Below are positions 1 to 8,388 of a stretch of 38,173 bases of DNA, piece after piece. The stretch's first letter is position 1, and each line of letters starts with the position of its first letter. A program made the position numbers and the translations under genes. The DNA is from Candidatus Merdenecus merdavium (GTDB taxonomy: Bacteria > Bacillota > Clostridia > Lachnospirales > Lachnospiraceae), in contig DVLR01000139.1 of assembly GCA_018715425.1 (NCBI GenBank), forward strand, positions 1-38,173. Direction: 5' to 3'. The notes beneath the pieces were generated by a model. It searched no databases, was not told the origin of the DNA, and saw only the letters and a list, made by a program, of their open reading frames with translations.

Positions 1-122
1 ATGGATGGATAATTGATTGCGTTTCATTCATCCTAAATAAACCAATGTAGACAAAAATTAATATAATGTTTTAGCATAATGTATAACTAAAATAAGAAAA
101 ATAATATTAAATAGTAATTAAA

Positions 123-138
123 TGTTTCACGTGAAACA
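123..138. promoter_or_regulatory. parS: parS centromere-like site
   Basis: The 16-base perfect palindrome TGTTTCACGTGAAACA matches the bacterial parS consensus exactly. It lies about 100 bases upstream of parA. In this family ParB loads at parS as a CTP-dependent clamp, and such sites cluster around the origin. Confidence 0.95.
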
Positions 139-236
139 TTTGCTAGTAGATAAATAGAAAATTAAGTGTTATAATAAATACATAAGTTATTTGGAGTATA
201 AATATAATGAAAAGTACAAAAGAAAGGGGATAAATA

Positions 237-1010
237 ATGGGTAGGATCATTGTGGTTGCTAACCAAAAAGGTGGTGTAGGTAAGACGACTACAGCAATCA
301 ACTTATCGGCATCTTTAGCAGAATTAGAAAAAAAAGTATTAATGATTGATATGGATCCTCAAGGAAATGCAACGAGTGGATTGGGTATTGAGAAAAATGA
401 AGTTTCTAATACCGTCTATGAATTATTAATAGGTCAAAATACAATAGAAGAATGTATTCAAAGGGAGGTCTTTGAAAATCTTTCTGTATTGCCATCTAAT
501 ATGAATTTATCTGCAGCGGAAATAGAATTAATAGGTGTTGATGAAAAAGAGTATTTATTAAAAAAAGAAGTTGATAAGATAAAAGATGAATATGATTTTA
601 TTATTATTGATTGTCCTCCATCATTAAATATGTTGACAATTAATTCAATGACAACAGCGGATACTGTTATAGTACCAATTCAGTGTGAATATTATGCATT
701 AGAGGGACTGACTCAATTAATACATACCATAGAGTTGGTAAAGGAAAGATTAAATCCAAAGCTTGAAATGGAGGGGGTAGTATTTACCATGTTTGACGCA
801 AGAACAAATCTTTCATTACAAGTGGTTGAAAACGTAAAAGAAAATTTAAATCAAAATATATACAAAACTATTATTCCTAGGAATATTAGACTTGCAGAAG
901 CACCAAGTCATGGTTTGCCTATTAATTTATATGATAATAAATCGGCAGGAGCAGAAAATTATAAACTCCTAGCAGAAGAAGTAATATATAGAGGAGAAGA
1001 GGAGTTTTAA
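237..1010 (+). CDS. parA: chromosome partitioning ATPase ParA/Soj
   Basis: This 257-residue protein is a normal-length Soj/ParA. It begins with the deviant Walker A motif KGGVGKTTT (residues about 11-19), followed by the MIDMDPQGN switch region and the IIIDCPPSLN Walker B region. The family binds DNA as an ATP-bound dimer, acts with ParB in origin segregation and influences DnaA. The ATG follows an AAAGGGG ribosome site. A TATAAT at 170-175 lacks a good -35, so the promoter is uncertain. parB starts 2 bases after the stop, so the two genes are co-transcribed. The parS site lies just upstream. Confidence 0.97.
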   Translation: MGRIIVVANQKGGVGKTTTAINLSASLAELEKKVLMIDMDPQGNATSGLGIEKNEVSNTVYELLIGQNTIEECIQREVFENLSVLPSNMNLSAAEIELIGVDEKEYLLKKEVDKIKDEYDFIIIDCPPSLNMLTINSMTTADTVIVPIQCEYYALEGLTQLIHTIELVKERLNPKLEMEGVVFTMFDARTNLSLQVVENVKENLNQNIYKTIIPRNIRLAEAPSHGLPINLYDNKSAGAENYKLLAEEVIYRGEEEF

Positions 1011-1012
1011 TT

Positions 1013-1903
1013 ATGGCAGTAAAAAAAGGTGGTCTAGGTAAGGGATTGGATTCTTTAATTCCAAATCAAGTTAAAAAAACGGAAAGAAAAATAGACAATC
1101 AAGTTGTTAAAGAGGAAAAAGTAGATCTTTTTGTCAAGTTATCCCAAATAGAGCCAAATAAAAATCAGCCAAGAAATCATTTTGATGAAGATAGTCTACT
1201 TGAATTAGCAGATTCTATTAAGCAATATGGTGTTATTCAACCTATTGTTGTGCAGAAACAAAAGGATTTTTATGAAATTATTGCAGGGGAACGTAGATGG
1301 AGGGCGGCTAAACTGGCTGGTCTTAAAGAAGTTCCAGTGATTATTAAAAATTATACCGAACAAGAGATTTTAGAAATATCATTAATTGAAAATATTCAAA
1401 GAGAAAATCTAAACCCAATTGAAGAAGCTCTCGCCTATAAAAAGTTATTGAATGAATTTGAGTTGAAGCAGGACGAAGTAGCTGAGAGGGTTTCGAAAAG
1501 TAGAACTGCTGTAACAAATTCTATTAGATTATTGAAGCTATGCGAAAAGGTTCAACAAATGTTGATTGATGATATGATTTCTACAGGTCATGCAAGAGCC
1601 TTATTGGCCATTGAAGATGAAGAATATCAATACACCATTGCAACAAAGATCTTTGATGAAAAATTAAGTGTTAGGGAGACGGAAAAACTGGTAAAGGCTA
1701 TTCAAAAACCTGTTAAAGAAAAGAAGGTTATCGAAAAAGCTAACGATTTTATTTATAAAGATATAGAAGAAAAAATAAGATCAATTATAGGAACGAAAGT
1801 CATTGTGAATCATAAAGCTAATAATAAGGGAAAAATAGAAATTGAGTATTATTCTAATGAGGAATTAGAAAGGTTAATAGAGTTATTTGAATCTATAAGA
1901 TAG
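1013..1903 (+). CDS. parB: chromosome partitioning protein ParB/Spo0J
   Basis: The 296-residue protein starts with the typical GLGKGLDSLIP segment. The ParB/Srx nucleotide-binding domain follows with the GERRWRAAKLAG box (about residues 91-102), then a helix-turn-helix region around SKSRTAVTNSIRLLKL, and a C-terminal dimerisation segment. The family is a CTPase clamp that loads at parS and recruits SMC. Length and domain order are normal. It is translationally close to parA and followed 18 bases later by the DUF4446 gene, so all three probably share one transcript. Confidence 0.97.
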   Translation: MAVKKGGLGKGLDSLIPNQVKKTERKIDNQVVKEEKVDLFVKLSQIEPNKNQPRNHFDEDSLLELADSIKQYGVIQPIVVQKQKDFYEIIAGERRWRAAKLAGLKEVPVIIKNYTEQEILEISLIENIQRENLNPIEEALAYKKLLNEFELKQDEVAERVSKSRTAVTNSIRLLKLCEKVQQMLIDDMISTGHARALLAIEDEEYQYTIATKIFDEKLSVRETEKLVKAIQKPVKEKKVIEKANDFIYKDIEEKIRSIIGTKVIVNHKANNKGKIEIEYYSNEELERLIELFESIR

Positions 1904-1921
1904 ATGAGGAGATATAGATAA

Positions 1922-2443
1922 ATGAACAATGGAAATAATAGTAAAATTTTAAATGCTTTAGGCATAGATCCAGGAATCATTATCATAATTTTATTGATTT
2001 TGATTATAATCCTATTTGTTATCGTATTTTCTATGCTTATGCATTTTAAACGTTTTGATAAAAAGTATAAAATGTTTATGAGAGGTAAGGACGGAGTATC
2101 ATTAGAAAAAACTTTTTTAAGAAGTTTTCATGAATTGGATAAACTAATTGAATCGAATAATAATCATAGAGAAGAAATAAAAAATATCAAAGAGACATTA
2201 TCTAAGACTTTAACGAAAAGAGCTATTGTGAAATACGATGCATTTAAAGAAGTTGGAGGAAAATTGAGTTTTGCACTTGCAATGTTAGATGGAAGCAACA
2301 GTGGATACGTTATGAATGTCATTCATAGTAGAGAGGGCTGTTATACTTACATTAAAGAAATTTTAAATGGAGAATCTTTTATAGCTCTTGGAGAAGAGGA
2401 AAAAGAAGCCCTTAGAATGGCTTTGGAGGAAGAAATTATATAA
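1922..2443 (+). CDS. DUF4446 family membrane protein
   Basis: The 173-residue protein has one long N-terminal hydrophobic stretch (about residues 18-44, rich in I and L). A charged, probably coiled segment follows (about 60-100), then a conserved soluble domain containing the KYDAFKEVGG and SFALAMLDG motifs typical of DUF4446. Its position directly after parAB is the usual one in clostridia. The function is not established. A role at the membrane in partition or sporulation would be a guess from position only. The ATG is preceded by AGGAGA. Confidence 0.85.
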   Translation: MNNGNNSKILNALGIDPGIIIIILLILIIILFVIVFSMLMHFKRFDKKYKMFMRGKDGVSLEKTFLRSFHELDKLIESNNNHREEIKNIKETLSKTLTKRAIVKYDAFKEVGGKLSFALAMLDGSNSGYVMNVIHSREGCYTYIKEILNGESFIALGEEEKEALRMALEEEII

Positions 2444-2543
2444 AAACGAAAAATTAGAATTAAAAAAAGAGATTGTTTTTAAATTATTTTATATATATGA
2501 GATAAAATAGTTGGAAATAGGGCAAATGAGTGTATAAGAAGTG

Positions 2544-2573
2544 GGATATGGAATTTTTAAAACATCCATATCC
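2544..2573 (+). terminator. hairpin ending the parAB-DUF4446 operon
   Basis: The 9-bp arms GGATATGGA (2544-2552) and TCCATATCC (2565-2573) enclose a 12-base loop, followed by a T-rich but interrupted tract. It lies about 100 bases after the DUF4446 stop. No gene is seen between 2444 and the serS leader. Confidence 0.55.
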
Positions 2574-2710
2574 TATTTATATACGTAAAAATATAGATTA
2601 TAATAGAATTATGGTGGTTCATTAACGGTTTTGCCCTTTAAATCAAATAAATAGGAAATATGATAAATATTTGTAAAAATGGGTATCATAAGAATATTAG
2701 ACATATATAC

Positions 2711-2739
2711 TTGAAAAAAGTAAAATAGTATTATATAAT
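2711..2739 (+). promoter_or_regulatory. sigma-A type promoter for the serS T-box transcript
   Basis: TTGAAA (2711-2716), exactly 17 bases, then TATAAT (2734-2739). Transcription would begin near 2746 and produce a leader of about 345 bases that contains the T-box. The surrounding AT-richness makes chance matches possible, but the spacing and -10 are ideal. Confidence 0.65.
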
Positions 2740-2799
2740 GGTGAAGTATAAATGAAATCGTATTTTTACCATAGATTATAAATAAAAGCTATTTATTCG

Positions 2800-3037
2800 T
2801 AATATAAAAAAGTAAAGAGACAGTGATAAAAGCTAAGATTCATCATTCTTATAAAGAGAGTCAATGGTTGGTGTGAATTGATAAAGAATAGAATTGTTCC
2901 ACTTTTAGAGTCGCCAGGATAACTGGAAGGTTGGTAACCTTTATCTTACTTCAAGAGACTATAATATTATTATAGTAATTTGGGTGGCAACGCGGATTCT
3001 TTCGTCCCATATAAAGGGAGGAAAGGATTTTTTTATT
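2800..3037 (+). promoter_or_regulatory. T-box leader (serine) upstream of serS
   Basis: The core T-box GGGTGGCAACGCGG lies at 2982-2995. The UGGC bulge would pair with a tRNA 3' end GCCA, matching the G discriminator of tRNA-Ser. A terminator follows: TTTCGTCCC (3001-3007 region) can pair with GGGAGGAAAG, then a run of seven T. The antiterminator is the alternative fold. The specifier is probably the UCC at 2898-2900 (serine), inferred from its place in Stem I and the downstream gene. Uncharged tRNA-Ser would allow readthrough into serS. The 5' limit is approximate. Confidence 0.92.
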
Positions 3038-3091
3038 TTAATGAATAATCAATGTATGATAAAATCATATAGTAATAGAAGGAGATAAGAG

Positions 3092-4369
3092 ATGATAGAT
3101 ATTAAGTTATTAAGGACAGATTTTGATAAAGTAGAAAAAGCACTTTCTACTAGAAATGAGGACTTTGATTTAAGTAAATTTAAATCTTTAGATGAAAAGC
3201 GAAGAGCCCTTCTAAGTGAAGTTGAAACATTAAAAGCAAAGCAAAATTCCGTTTCAAAAAGCATACCAGCTCTCAAAAAAGAAGGAAAAGATGTTGCTCC
3301 TATTTTTGAGGAAATGAAGGGATTATCAGAACAGGTAAAGGTATTAAATAGTCAAGTTTCAGAAGTGGAAAAAGAATTGAACGACTGGATGTTAACCATT
3401 CCTAATATTCCAAATGAAACGGTACCTCAAGGAAATAGTGATGAAGATAATGTTGAAATTAGAAAATTTAGTGAACCTACTGTCTTTGATTTTGAGCCAA
3501 AGCCACATTGGGATTTAGGATCTAATTTAGGGATTGTAGACCCTGAAACAGCGGCTAAAGTATCTGGTTCAAGATTTACATTTTATAAAGATACAGGAGC
3601 AAGATTAGAAAGAGCCATTACAAATTTCTTTTTAGATACTCATACATCAGAACATGGATATACAGAGGTATTTCCTCCATTTATGGTAAGTAGAGAAAGT
3701 ATGACAGGAACTGGACAGTTACCAAAATTTGAAGAAGATGCATACAAAGTACAAGGTGATGGTAAAGAATATTTCTTAGTTCCAACAGCTGAAGTTCCAG
3801 TAACCAATATGTACAGAGATCAAATTTTAGATGGAGCAACACTCCCAATTAAACATGTAGCATATACAGCATGTTTTAGAGCAGAGGCCGGATCAGCAGG
3901 TAGAGATACTAGGGGATTAATACGCCAACATCAATTTAATAAAGTAGAACTTGTTAAATTTACTCGACCAGAGGATTCATATGAGGAACTAGAAAAACTT
4001 TTGGCAGATGCTGAACATGTGTTACAGCTATTAGAACTTCCATACCGAGTGGTTAAGATCTGTATTGGAGATCTTGGCTTTACGGCAGCTATGAAATACG
4101 ATATCGAGGTTTGGATGCCAAGTTATAATCGCTATGTTGAGATATCAAGTTGTAGTAACTTTGAAGACTTCCAGTCTAGAAGAGCTAATATTAAGTATAA
4201 AGATAGTGTAAAGGATAAAGCAAAATTGGTTCATACCCTAAATGGTAGCGGTGTAGCAGTTGGTAGAACTACAGCGGCTATTCTAGAAAACTATCAGCAG
4301 GCTGATGGAAGTATAAAAATTCCTGAAGTTTTAGTTCCTTATATGGGTGGTATAACAGAGATTAAATAA
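3092..4369 (+). CDS. serS: seryl-tRNA synthetase
   Basis: This 425-residue cytoplasmic class II synthetase charges tRNA-Ser with serine. An N-terminal antiparallel coiled-coil arm (about residues 25-105) precedes the catalytic core. Motif 2 is visible as FRAEAGSAGRDTRGLIRQHQ and motif 3 as NGSGVAVGRTTAAILENYQ near the C-terminus. Length is normal. The start ATG follows AGAAGGAGA. The upstream T-box places it under tRNA-Ser charging control. Confidence 0.98.
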   Translation: MIDIKLLRTDFDKVEKALSTRNEDFDLSKFKSLDEKRRALLSEVETLKAKQNSVSKSIPALKKEGKDVAPIFEEMKGLSEQVKVLNSQVSEVEKELNDWMLTIPNIPNETVPQGNSDEDNVEIRKFSEPTVFDFEPKPHWDLGSNLGIVDPETAAKVSGSRFTFYKDTGARLERAITNFFLDTHTSEHGYTEVFPPFMVSRESMTGTGQLPKFEEDAYKVQGDGKEYFLVPTAEVPVTNMYRDQILDGATLPIKHVAYTACFRAEAGSAGRDTRGLIRQHQFNKVELVKFTRPEDSYEELEKLLADAEHVLQLLELPYRVVKICIGDLGFTAAMKYDIEVWMPSYNRYVEISSCSNFEDFQSRRANIKYKDSVKDKAKLVHTLNGSGVAVGRTTAAILENYQQADGSIKIPEVLVPYMGGITEIK

Positions 4370-4475
4370 ACTTTCGATTTAAACGAGACAAAAGAATAAA
4401 AATAAGATAAAATAATAGATGTAGTGGTATTATAATTACTATCATTATCATAGAAATGATAATATTAAAAGCGGT

Positions 4476-4504
4476 GGCAAATAGTTGTAAGGATTCTATT
4501 TGCC
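4476..4504 (+). terminator. hairpin after serS
   Basis: The 9-bp arms GGCAAATAG (4476-4484) and CTATTTGCC (4496-4504) form a stem about 110 bases after the serS stop, followed by TTATGCTTTCT rather than a clean T tract. A weaker hairpin (ATTATCAT / ATGATAAT) lies just before it. Confidence 0.5.
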
Positions 4505-4551
4505 TTATGCTTTCTGTAAATGATATATTTATTTGAAGTGAGGTGAGTTTT

Positions 4552-5433
4552 GTGCATAATTATCTTAGGGCAATAGGATTTAGTAAAATAAGAAACAAAA
4601 AGGAATTAGAGGCTATTTTAAAGGAAACCATAACCAAGTACGATGAAAAGAATATGGTATATTCTCATGAAGGTGCTAACTTTGCAGAAATCTCTAAGTC
4701 ATTTTTATTTGACGGAGGAATTACTGTTTGTGGAGAATACGATGAAGAAGATAATTTCGTTCCAGAATATTACTTTCCTTTTTTTAGAGGAACGGGAGTT
4801 TCTACAACGGAAGATGTGATTGTAGAGAGGCATGCTGGTAAGGAATCTTACGCTGGCGCATGTGATGATATTAGAGTGGGAGTCACCATGATTTTTTATT
4901 TGCAGAATGCTGCAGAATATAAAAAACAATTGTTTAAAGAAGATTTGCCGAAACAAAATACCTCGGTCACATTTTCGGCTCTTAGCACAGATGGTAAAAT
5001 ATTATTGCCAATAGCCAAAAACAAGGATTATAAGAAGGAAACTAAGAAAGCCTTAGAAATACGCAACAATCTAATTTCAGCGGCTAGAAAAGGCGATGAG
5101 GAGGCAATGGAGAGTCTTACCATAGAAGATATTGATACTTATTCTATGATATCAAGAAGAATTGCTACGGAAGATGTTTTTACCATTGTAGATACCTACT
5201 TTATGCCTTATGGAATGGAATGTGATCACTATAATGTCATGGGAGAGATTATCGACTATAATTTAGTAAAGAATACATATACAAATGAAAAGATATATCA
5301 GCTTTACCTTGAGTGCAACGATGTCTTTTTTGATGTTTGTATCAATGAAGAGGATCTTATGGGCAAACCAGAAGTAGGAAGACGATTTAAAGGTAATATA
5401 TGGTTGCAAGGATATATTAACTTTGAAAAATAA
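4552..5433 (+). CDS. DUF3881 family protein
   Basis: The protein is about 293 residues and soluble, with no signal peptide or membrane segment. It matches the DUF3881 family common in Lachnospiraceae, which usually begins M-H-x-YLRAIGFS. For that reason, and because a GAGGTGA ribosome site sits about 6 bases upstream, I choose the GTG at 4552 over the in-frame GTG at 4543. The function of the family is unknown. It sits alone between serS and the tRNA gene, with hairpins on both sides. Confidence 0.8.
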   Translation: MHNYLRAIGFSKIRNKKELEAILKETITKYDEKNMVYSHEGANFAEISKSFLFDGGITVCGEYDEEDNFVPEYYFPFFRGTGVSTTEDVIVERHAGKESYAGACDDIRVGVTMIFYLQNAAEYKKQLFKEDLPKQNTSVTFSALSTDGKILLPIAKNKDYKKETKKALEIRNNLISAARKGDEEAMESLTIEDIDTYSMISRRIATEDVFTIVDTYFMPYGMECDHYNVMGEIIDYNLVKNTYTNEKIYQLYLECNDVFFDVCINEEDLMGKPEVGRRFKGNIWLQGYINFEK

Positions 5434-5466
5434 TCAGTTGATTTTTAATATTAGAAGTGTTAGAAT

Positions 5467-5507
5467 AAATAGCGTAGGTTTTTTAATATAAGATTCCTAT
5501 GCTATTT
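5467..5507 (+). terminator. hairpin after the DUF3881 gene
   Basis: The 12-bp stem AAATAGCGTAGG (5467-5478) / CCTATGCTATTT (5496-5507) has one G-U pair and an AT-rich 17-base loop. It starts 33 bases after the stop codon. The downstream tract is AT-rich but not poly-T. Confidence 0.5.
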
Positions 5508-5584
5508 ATTATATGGATGATACCACAACTTTCCCTGAGCAAAGGTGATGGTTAAATAGGAAAAATTGAATAAAATGAATCATT

Positions 5585-5656
5585 GTCCTCTTAGTAAAAT
5601 GGATATTACGAGACCCTCCTAAGGTTTAAGTGCAGGTTCGATTCCTGCAGGGGACG
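5585..5656 (+). tRNA. tRNA-Arg (anticodon CCT)
   Basis: All four arms fold. The acceptor GTCCTCT (5585-5591) pairs with AGGGGAC (5649-5655), discriminator G. The D-stem is GTAA/TTAC. The anticodon stem AGACC/GGTTT encloses the loop CTCCTAA with anticodon CCT. The T-stem GCAGG/CCTGC encloses TTCGATT. CCA is not encoded. The gene reads AGG codons. It is immediately followed by integrase debris, so its 3' half is the likely attachment site of an integrated element. Confidence 0.95.
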
Positions 5657-5668
5657 CTAGAATATTCA

Positions 5669-5706
5669 CCGGAAACTCACATAAACACTGGGTTTTCGGT
5701 TTTTTT
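5669..5706 (+). terminator. rho-independent terminator of tRNA-Arg
   Basis: CCGGAAACTC (5669-5678) pairs with GGGTTTTCGG (5690-5699), ten pairs with two G-U, followed by seven T. It starts 13 bases after the tRNA 3' end. Confidence 0.85.
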
Positions 5707-5861
5707 GTTTTTAGAGAAAATATTCAATTATCCAAAAAGGTTAGAATTTCTTGCTAAGAAAAGTTCAATTATTTACGAGTTTTTGAAAACAAACAGGCAA
5801 AGGGTTTGTTAAGAAATCTAGTTTTGATAACTGGTTGGATGGCGAAAAAGGAGAATAAATT

Positions 5862-6079
5862 ATGGCATCAATCGTTAGACGAAAACGAAGTATTGTGTTG
5901 TGTATCATTACACAGATGAAAAGGGAAAAGCGAGTGCTAAGAAAAGAGATATCGAAACTGTTGAGTCGACTCCTAAGAAGGAAGAACCAACAGAGGAGGA
6001 TACAGCAGCACTTCTCACCAAATTATTACAGAATCCTGAAACAGCCAGTCTGCTAAAAGCGTTGGCGAAGAATCTTTAA
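5862..6079 (+). pseudogene. remnant of a tyrosine-type site-specific integrase (short, frameshifted)
   Basis: An ATG with a strong AAAAGGAG ribosome site opens MASIVRRK, and then the reading frame is lost. In a second frame the text continues as YCVVYHYTDEKGK, which is the typical beginning of Lachnospiraceae phage/ICE tyrosine integrases, and runs on to ...LLKALAKNL and a TAA at 6077-6079. Only about 70 codons remain, so the catalytic R-H-R-Y core is absent and the central part has been deleted. The position just after tRNA-Arg fits an integrase next to its attachment site. The family call rests on the N-terminal motif only. An alternative is a small accessory protein that shares this N-terminus. 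Confidence 0.6.
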
Positions 6080-6095
6080 AATTGAACATTGTATG

Positions 6096-6131
6096 AAAAA
6101 ACCTCTGTGATCGGATTATCCGTACAGAGGT
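6096..6131 (-). terminator. terminator of the minus-strand hypothetical gene
   Basis: On the minus strand ACCTCTGT (6131-6124) pairs with ACAGAGGT (6108-6101), with an inner CGGAT/ATCCG stem, then a run of T (rc of 6096-6100). It starts right after the 6136 stop. The stem can also stop transcripts coming from the integrase remnant. Confidence 0.8.
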
Positions 6132-6135
6132 CCTA

Positions 6136-6543
6136 TTATACGTCGTAACTCATTTTTTCTGGAATAGTTCCATCCTCTTGATATTTTTGAAATAGCCAAA
6201 ACAGTAAGTACCCTATCATAACATCCATTCCATTATCAAACGTTTTCCAGCAATTAGAACAGTTCGTTGTTTTTATTAGATCTGATTCAATCATTTTAGG
6301 ATAATCTACAGAAACAGGGATTCTTTTAGTTATGAGTTTCTTGCGACCACTTGGCATCTTCTTTATTTTTTCGTGTATCTCGGGTTCTATGAAACATTGC
6401 TTATCTATAACAATTTCACCATCATAAATATGCTCATAGTTTTTATATTTGTTTTCATTTAGATTGTATCCACCGTACAGATACATTACTGTTGAATCAT
6501 CTTCCAGAACCTTAACCGCCACTGCTCCGATACCACGACTCAT
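6136..6543 (-). CDS. hypothetical protein, 135 residues
   Basis: I do not recognise this protein. The ATG at 6543 is chosen over the upstream in-frame ATG at 6588 because GGAGGT sits 7 bases before it. The sequence is soluble and slightly basic in the middle (MPSGRKKLITKR). It contains a CSNC pair and a hydrophobic stretch near the C-terminus (MIGYLLFWLFQ). It has its own good promoter (6578-6606) and terminator, and it is transcribed away from the DUF262 operon. Its placement between the integrase remnant and a presumed defence operon suggests cargo of the same island, but no function can be read. Confidence 0.7.
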   Translation of the reverse strand: MSRGIGAVAVKVLEDDSTVMYLYGGYNLNENKYKNYEHIYDGEIVIDKQCFIEPEIHEKIKKMPSGRKKLITKRIPVSVDYPKMIESDLIKTTNCSNCWKTFDNGMDVMIGYLLFWLFQKYQEDGTIPEKMSYDV

Positions 6544-6577
6544 AAAAACACCTCCAACAATTACTTTAGATAATACA

Positions 6578-6606
6578 ATTATAAACAATGATATTTACAT
6601 ATTCAA
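6578..6606 (-). promoter_or_regulatory. promoter of the hypothetical gene
   Basis: On the minus strand: TTGAAT (6606-6601), 17 bases, TATAAT (6583-6578). It is 35 bases upstream of the start codon and divergent from the promoter at 6641. Confidence 0.7.
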
Positions 6607-6640
6607 TAGAATTAGAAACATTCAAATATCAAAGTAATAT

Positions 6641-6669
6641 TTGAGAATATCAATATTATTTGCTATACT
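6641..6669 (+). promoter_or_regulatory. promoter of the DUF262 operon
   Basis: TTGAGA (6641-6646), 17 bases, TATACT (6664-6669). The transcript would have a leader of roughly 235 bases before the first DUF262 gene. I see no riboswitch or T-box fold in that leader, only the short reading-frame fragment at 6810-6902. Confidence 0.65.
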
Positions 6670-6809
6670 GTTTATGATATATTGTCGATTATATTGAGAA
6701 TGTTTCTACAGAGGTTATTTGTAAAATATGTAATGTTCTGAATTGCCAAGTGGAAGATATTATGGAATTAGTAAACGAAAAGTGTGTAAATGATTAGGCA
6801 ATAAAATGA

Positions 6810-6902
6810 ATCATTAAGGTTAAGGGCGTTGCTCCATTCGTATACAGTTTAATCAACAAGATGGACAATTACTTAAGGGAATATTATTGCGCCAGATTTT
6901 GA
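6810..6902 (+). pseudogene. short coding fragment without start, upstream of the DUF262 operon
   Basis: A 30-codon open stretch reads IIKVKGVAPFVYSLINKMDN and on to LREYYCARF, then TGA, with amino-acid composition like a real helical protein C-terminus. It has no ATG, GTG or TTG start. Its stop abuts the ribosome site of the next gene. I take it as the 3' remnant of an older gene, possibly a mobile-element regulator or replication gene. It could also be chance. Confidence 0.3.
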
Positions 6903-6912
6903 AGGAGACATT

Positions 6913-8388
6913 ATGTCAAAACAACTTACTTTAGGGATAACCAAGATTGGGGATTTACTCCTTGCAAATAGAATAACCAGAGATGAGCACAACAATCCGA
7001 TCCAAGGAGTGCAGTTAACTGTACCAGAGTATCAGCGACCTTACAAGTGGACCGCGAAAAATGCCAATCAGTTGTTGGATGATATTATCGGTGCGAAGAA
7101 TGAGAATAAGGAAGTGTATCGTATAGGTACGCTTATTCTGCATGTAGATGAGAAAAAAGATAACATTTACAATATTGTCGATGGACAGCAGAGGATAATA
7201 ACATTTACACTTCTTTTAAAAGCCATGGGGGAGACAGAAATTAATTTCTTAAAACAGGGTCTTTCCAACAATCAATACAATGCCTTCAATGTCCTGAATA
7301 ATTATCGTGGCTTTAAGAGGCGTGTGATGAACATGAAGGATGAAAAGGAGAAAGGGGATTTACTTGATTATATTAAGAATAATTGTGAGTTGATTGTTGT
7401 ATCTACAGGTGATATATCTGAGGCATTCCAGTTCTTTGATTCGCAGAATGCACGTGGAAAGAAATTGTATCCGCATGATCTTCTGAAAGCGTATCACTTG
7501 CGAGAGATGAATAATCTTGATGTTAGTGAAACGGAAAGGATTGTAAAGATTTGGGAAGATATGAATCAAAAGGATCTTGCAAATCTTTTCCAAGAGTATT
7601 TGTACCGTATGAAAGAATGGATTAAGGGTAATAGGTCATATAGATTAGATGAAAATAATATGAGAATGTTCAAGGGTGTTACCAAGAATAATAATTATCC
7701 GTATGCAAAGTTTTATAAGGGGGCATATGCGTATGCAGATTATCTGAATCAATCATCAGTTCCATTTGTAACGGGAATGGTTGAAATGAATCCATTTCAA
7801 ATAGACACAACTATTATTGCAGGTAAAACTTTTTTTGAGTATGCAAAGCACTATTTTGATGTCCTAGCGGATATCAGGAACAACGATAAATATGAAGGAT
7901 ATTTCATTAATGACAACGATATTGTAAAGACATTGAATAATAGGAAGTATCGCAACGGTGTTGGAAATGGTATTGCTAGAAAAATGTTTGATACGGTAAT
8001 ATTACTTTATGTAGATCGTTTTTGCTCGGTGCCCCCATCCAAAGTAGACTCGGAATTGTTAGATCAGTTTGTTGTGTATGCATTTGTTTGGGCATATTCT
8101 ATGCGTGCGCAGTACAAGAATGTAGGATGGCAGGTGGCTGAAAATTATATTATGGGTACTTCATCAAAAGGTGCGATAAACTCTTTTAACATCTACAAGG
8201 TTATTGCAGAAGCAGATTCTCCGATTGTGGTTTTAAATTGTTTATCTGATAAAGTGCAGTATTTACCTGATAGCAGGATTGTTGCAAATAAGGACGGTCT
8301 GGGAGATAAAGAGAATGGTGCGTACATAAATTATCTTGATCATTTTAAAGAAAATGGATTTTGGAAGGGAGATACGTCCAATGAGTAA
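6913..8388 (+). CDS. DUF262 domain protein (first gene of a GmrSD-like pair)
   Basis: The 491-residue protein has an N-terminal DUF262 (ParB-like NTPase fold) with the family motifs YQRPYKW (about 40-46), IGTLIL (71-76) and VDGQQR (89-94), then FFDSQNARGKKLYPHDLLKA (about 175-194). No DUF1524/HNH signature is seen in its C-terminal half. In GmrS and SspE the DUF262 domain binds and hydrolyses nucleotide and controls a nuclease domain. Here that nuclease is in the next gene, which overlaps this one by 8 bases (ATGAGTAA), so translation is coupled. The ATG follows GAAGGAGA. A role in restriction or phage defence is inferred from the family. Confidence 0.88.
   Translation: MSKQLTLGITKIGDLLLANRITRDEHNNPIQGVQLTVPEYQRPYKWTAKNANQLLDDIIGAKNENKEVYRIGTLILHVDEKKDNIYNIVDGQQRIITFTLLLKAMGETEINFLKQGLSNNQYNAFNVLNNYRGFKRRVMNMKDEKEKGDLLDYIKNNCELIVVSTGDISEAFQFFDSQNARGKKLYPHDLLKAYHLREMNNLDVSETERIVKIWEDMNQKDLANLFQEYLYRMKEWIKGNRSYRLDENNMRMFKGVTKNNNYPYAKFYKGAYAYADYLNQSSVPFVTGMVEMNPFQIDTTIIAGKTFFEYAKHYFDVLADIRNNDKYEGYFINDNDIVKTLNNRKYRNGVGNGIARKMFDTVILLYVDRFCSVPPSKVDSELLDQFVVYAFVWAYSMRAQYKNVGWQVAENYIMGTSSKGAINSFNIYKVIAEADSPIVVLNCLSDKVQYLPDSRIVANKDGLGDKENGAYINYLDHFKENGFWKGDTSNE

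Noticed and set aside
2444..2710. Search for a second riboswitch or small gene before the serS leader
   Set aside because: Only the terminator hairpin and AT-rich sequence are seen. No conserved motif could be recognised.
3049..3276. Minus-strand frame across the serS start
   Set aside because: It is the complement of the serS coiled-coil region, rich in S and L, with no ribosome site.
5630..5812. 60-codon plus-strand frame starting inside tRNA-Arg
   Set aside because: It overlaps the tRNA and its terminator, has no ribosome site, and the sequence is low-complexity.
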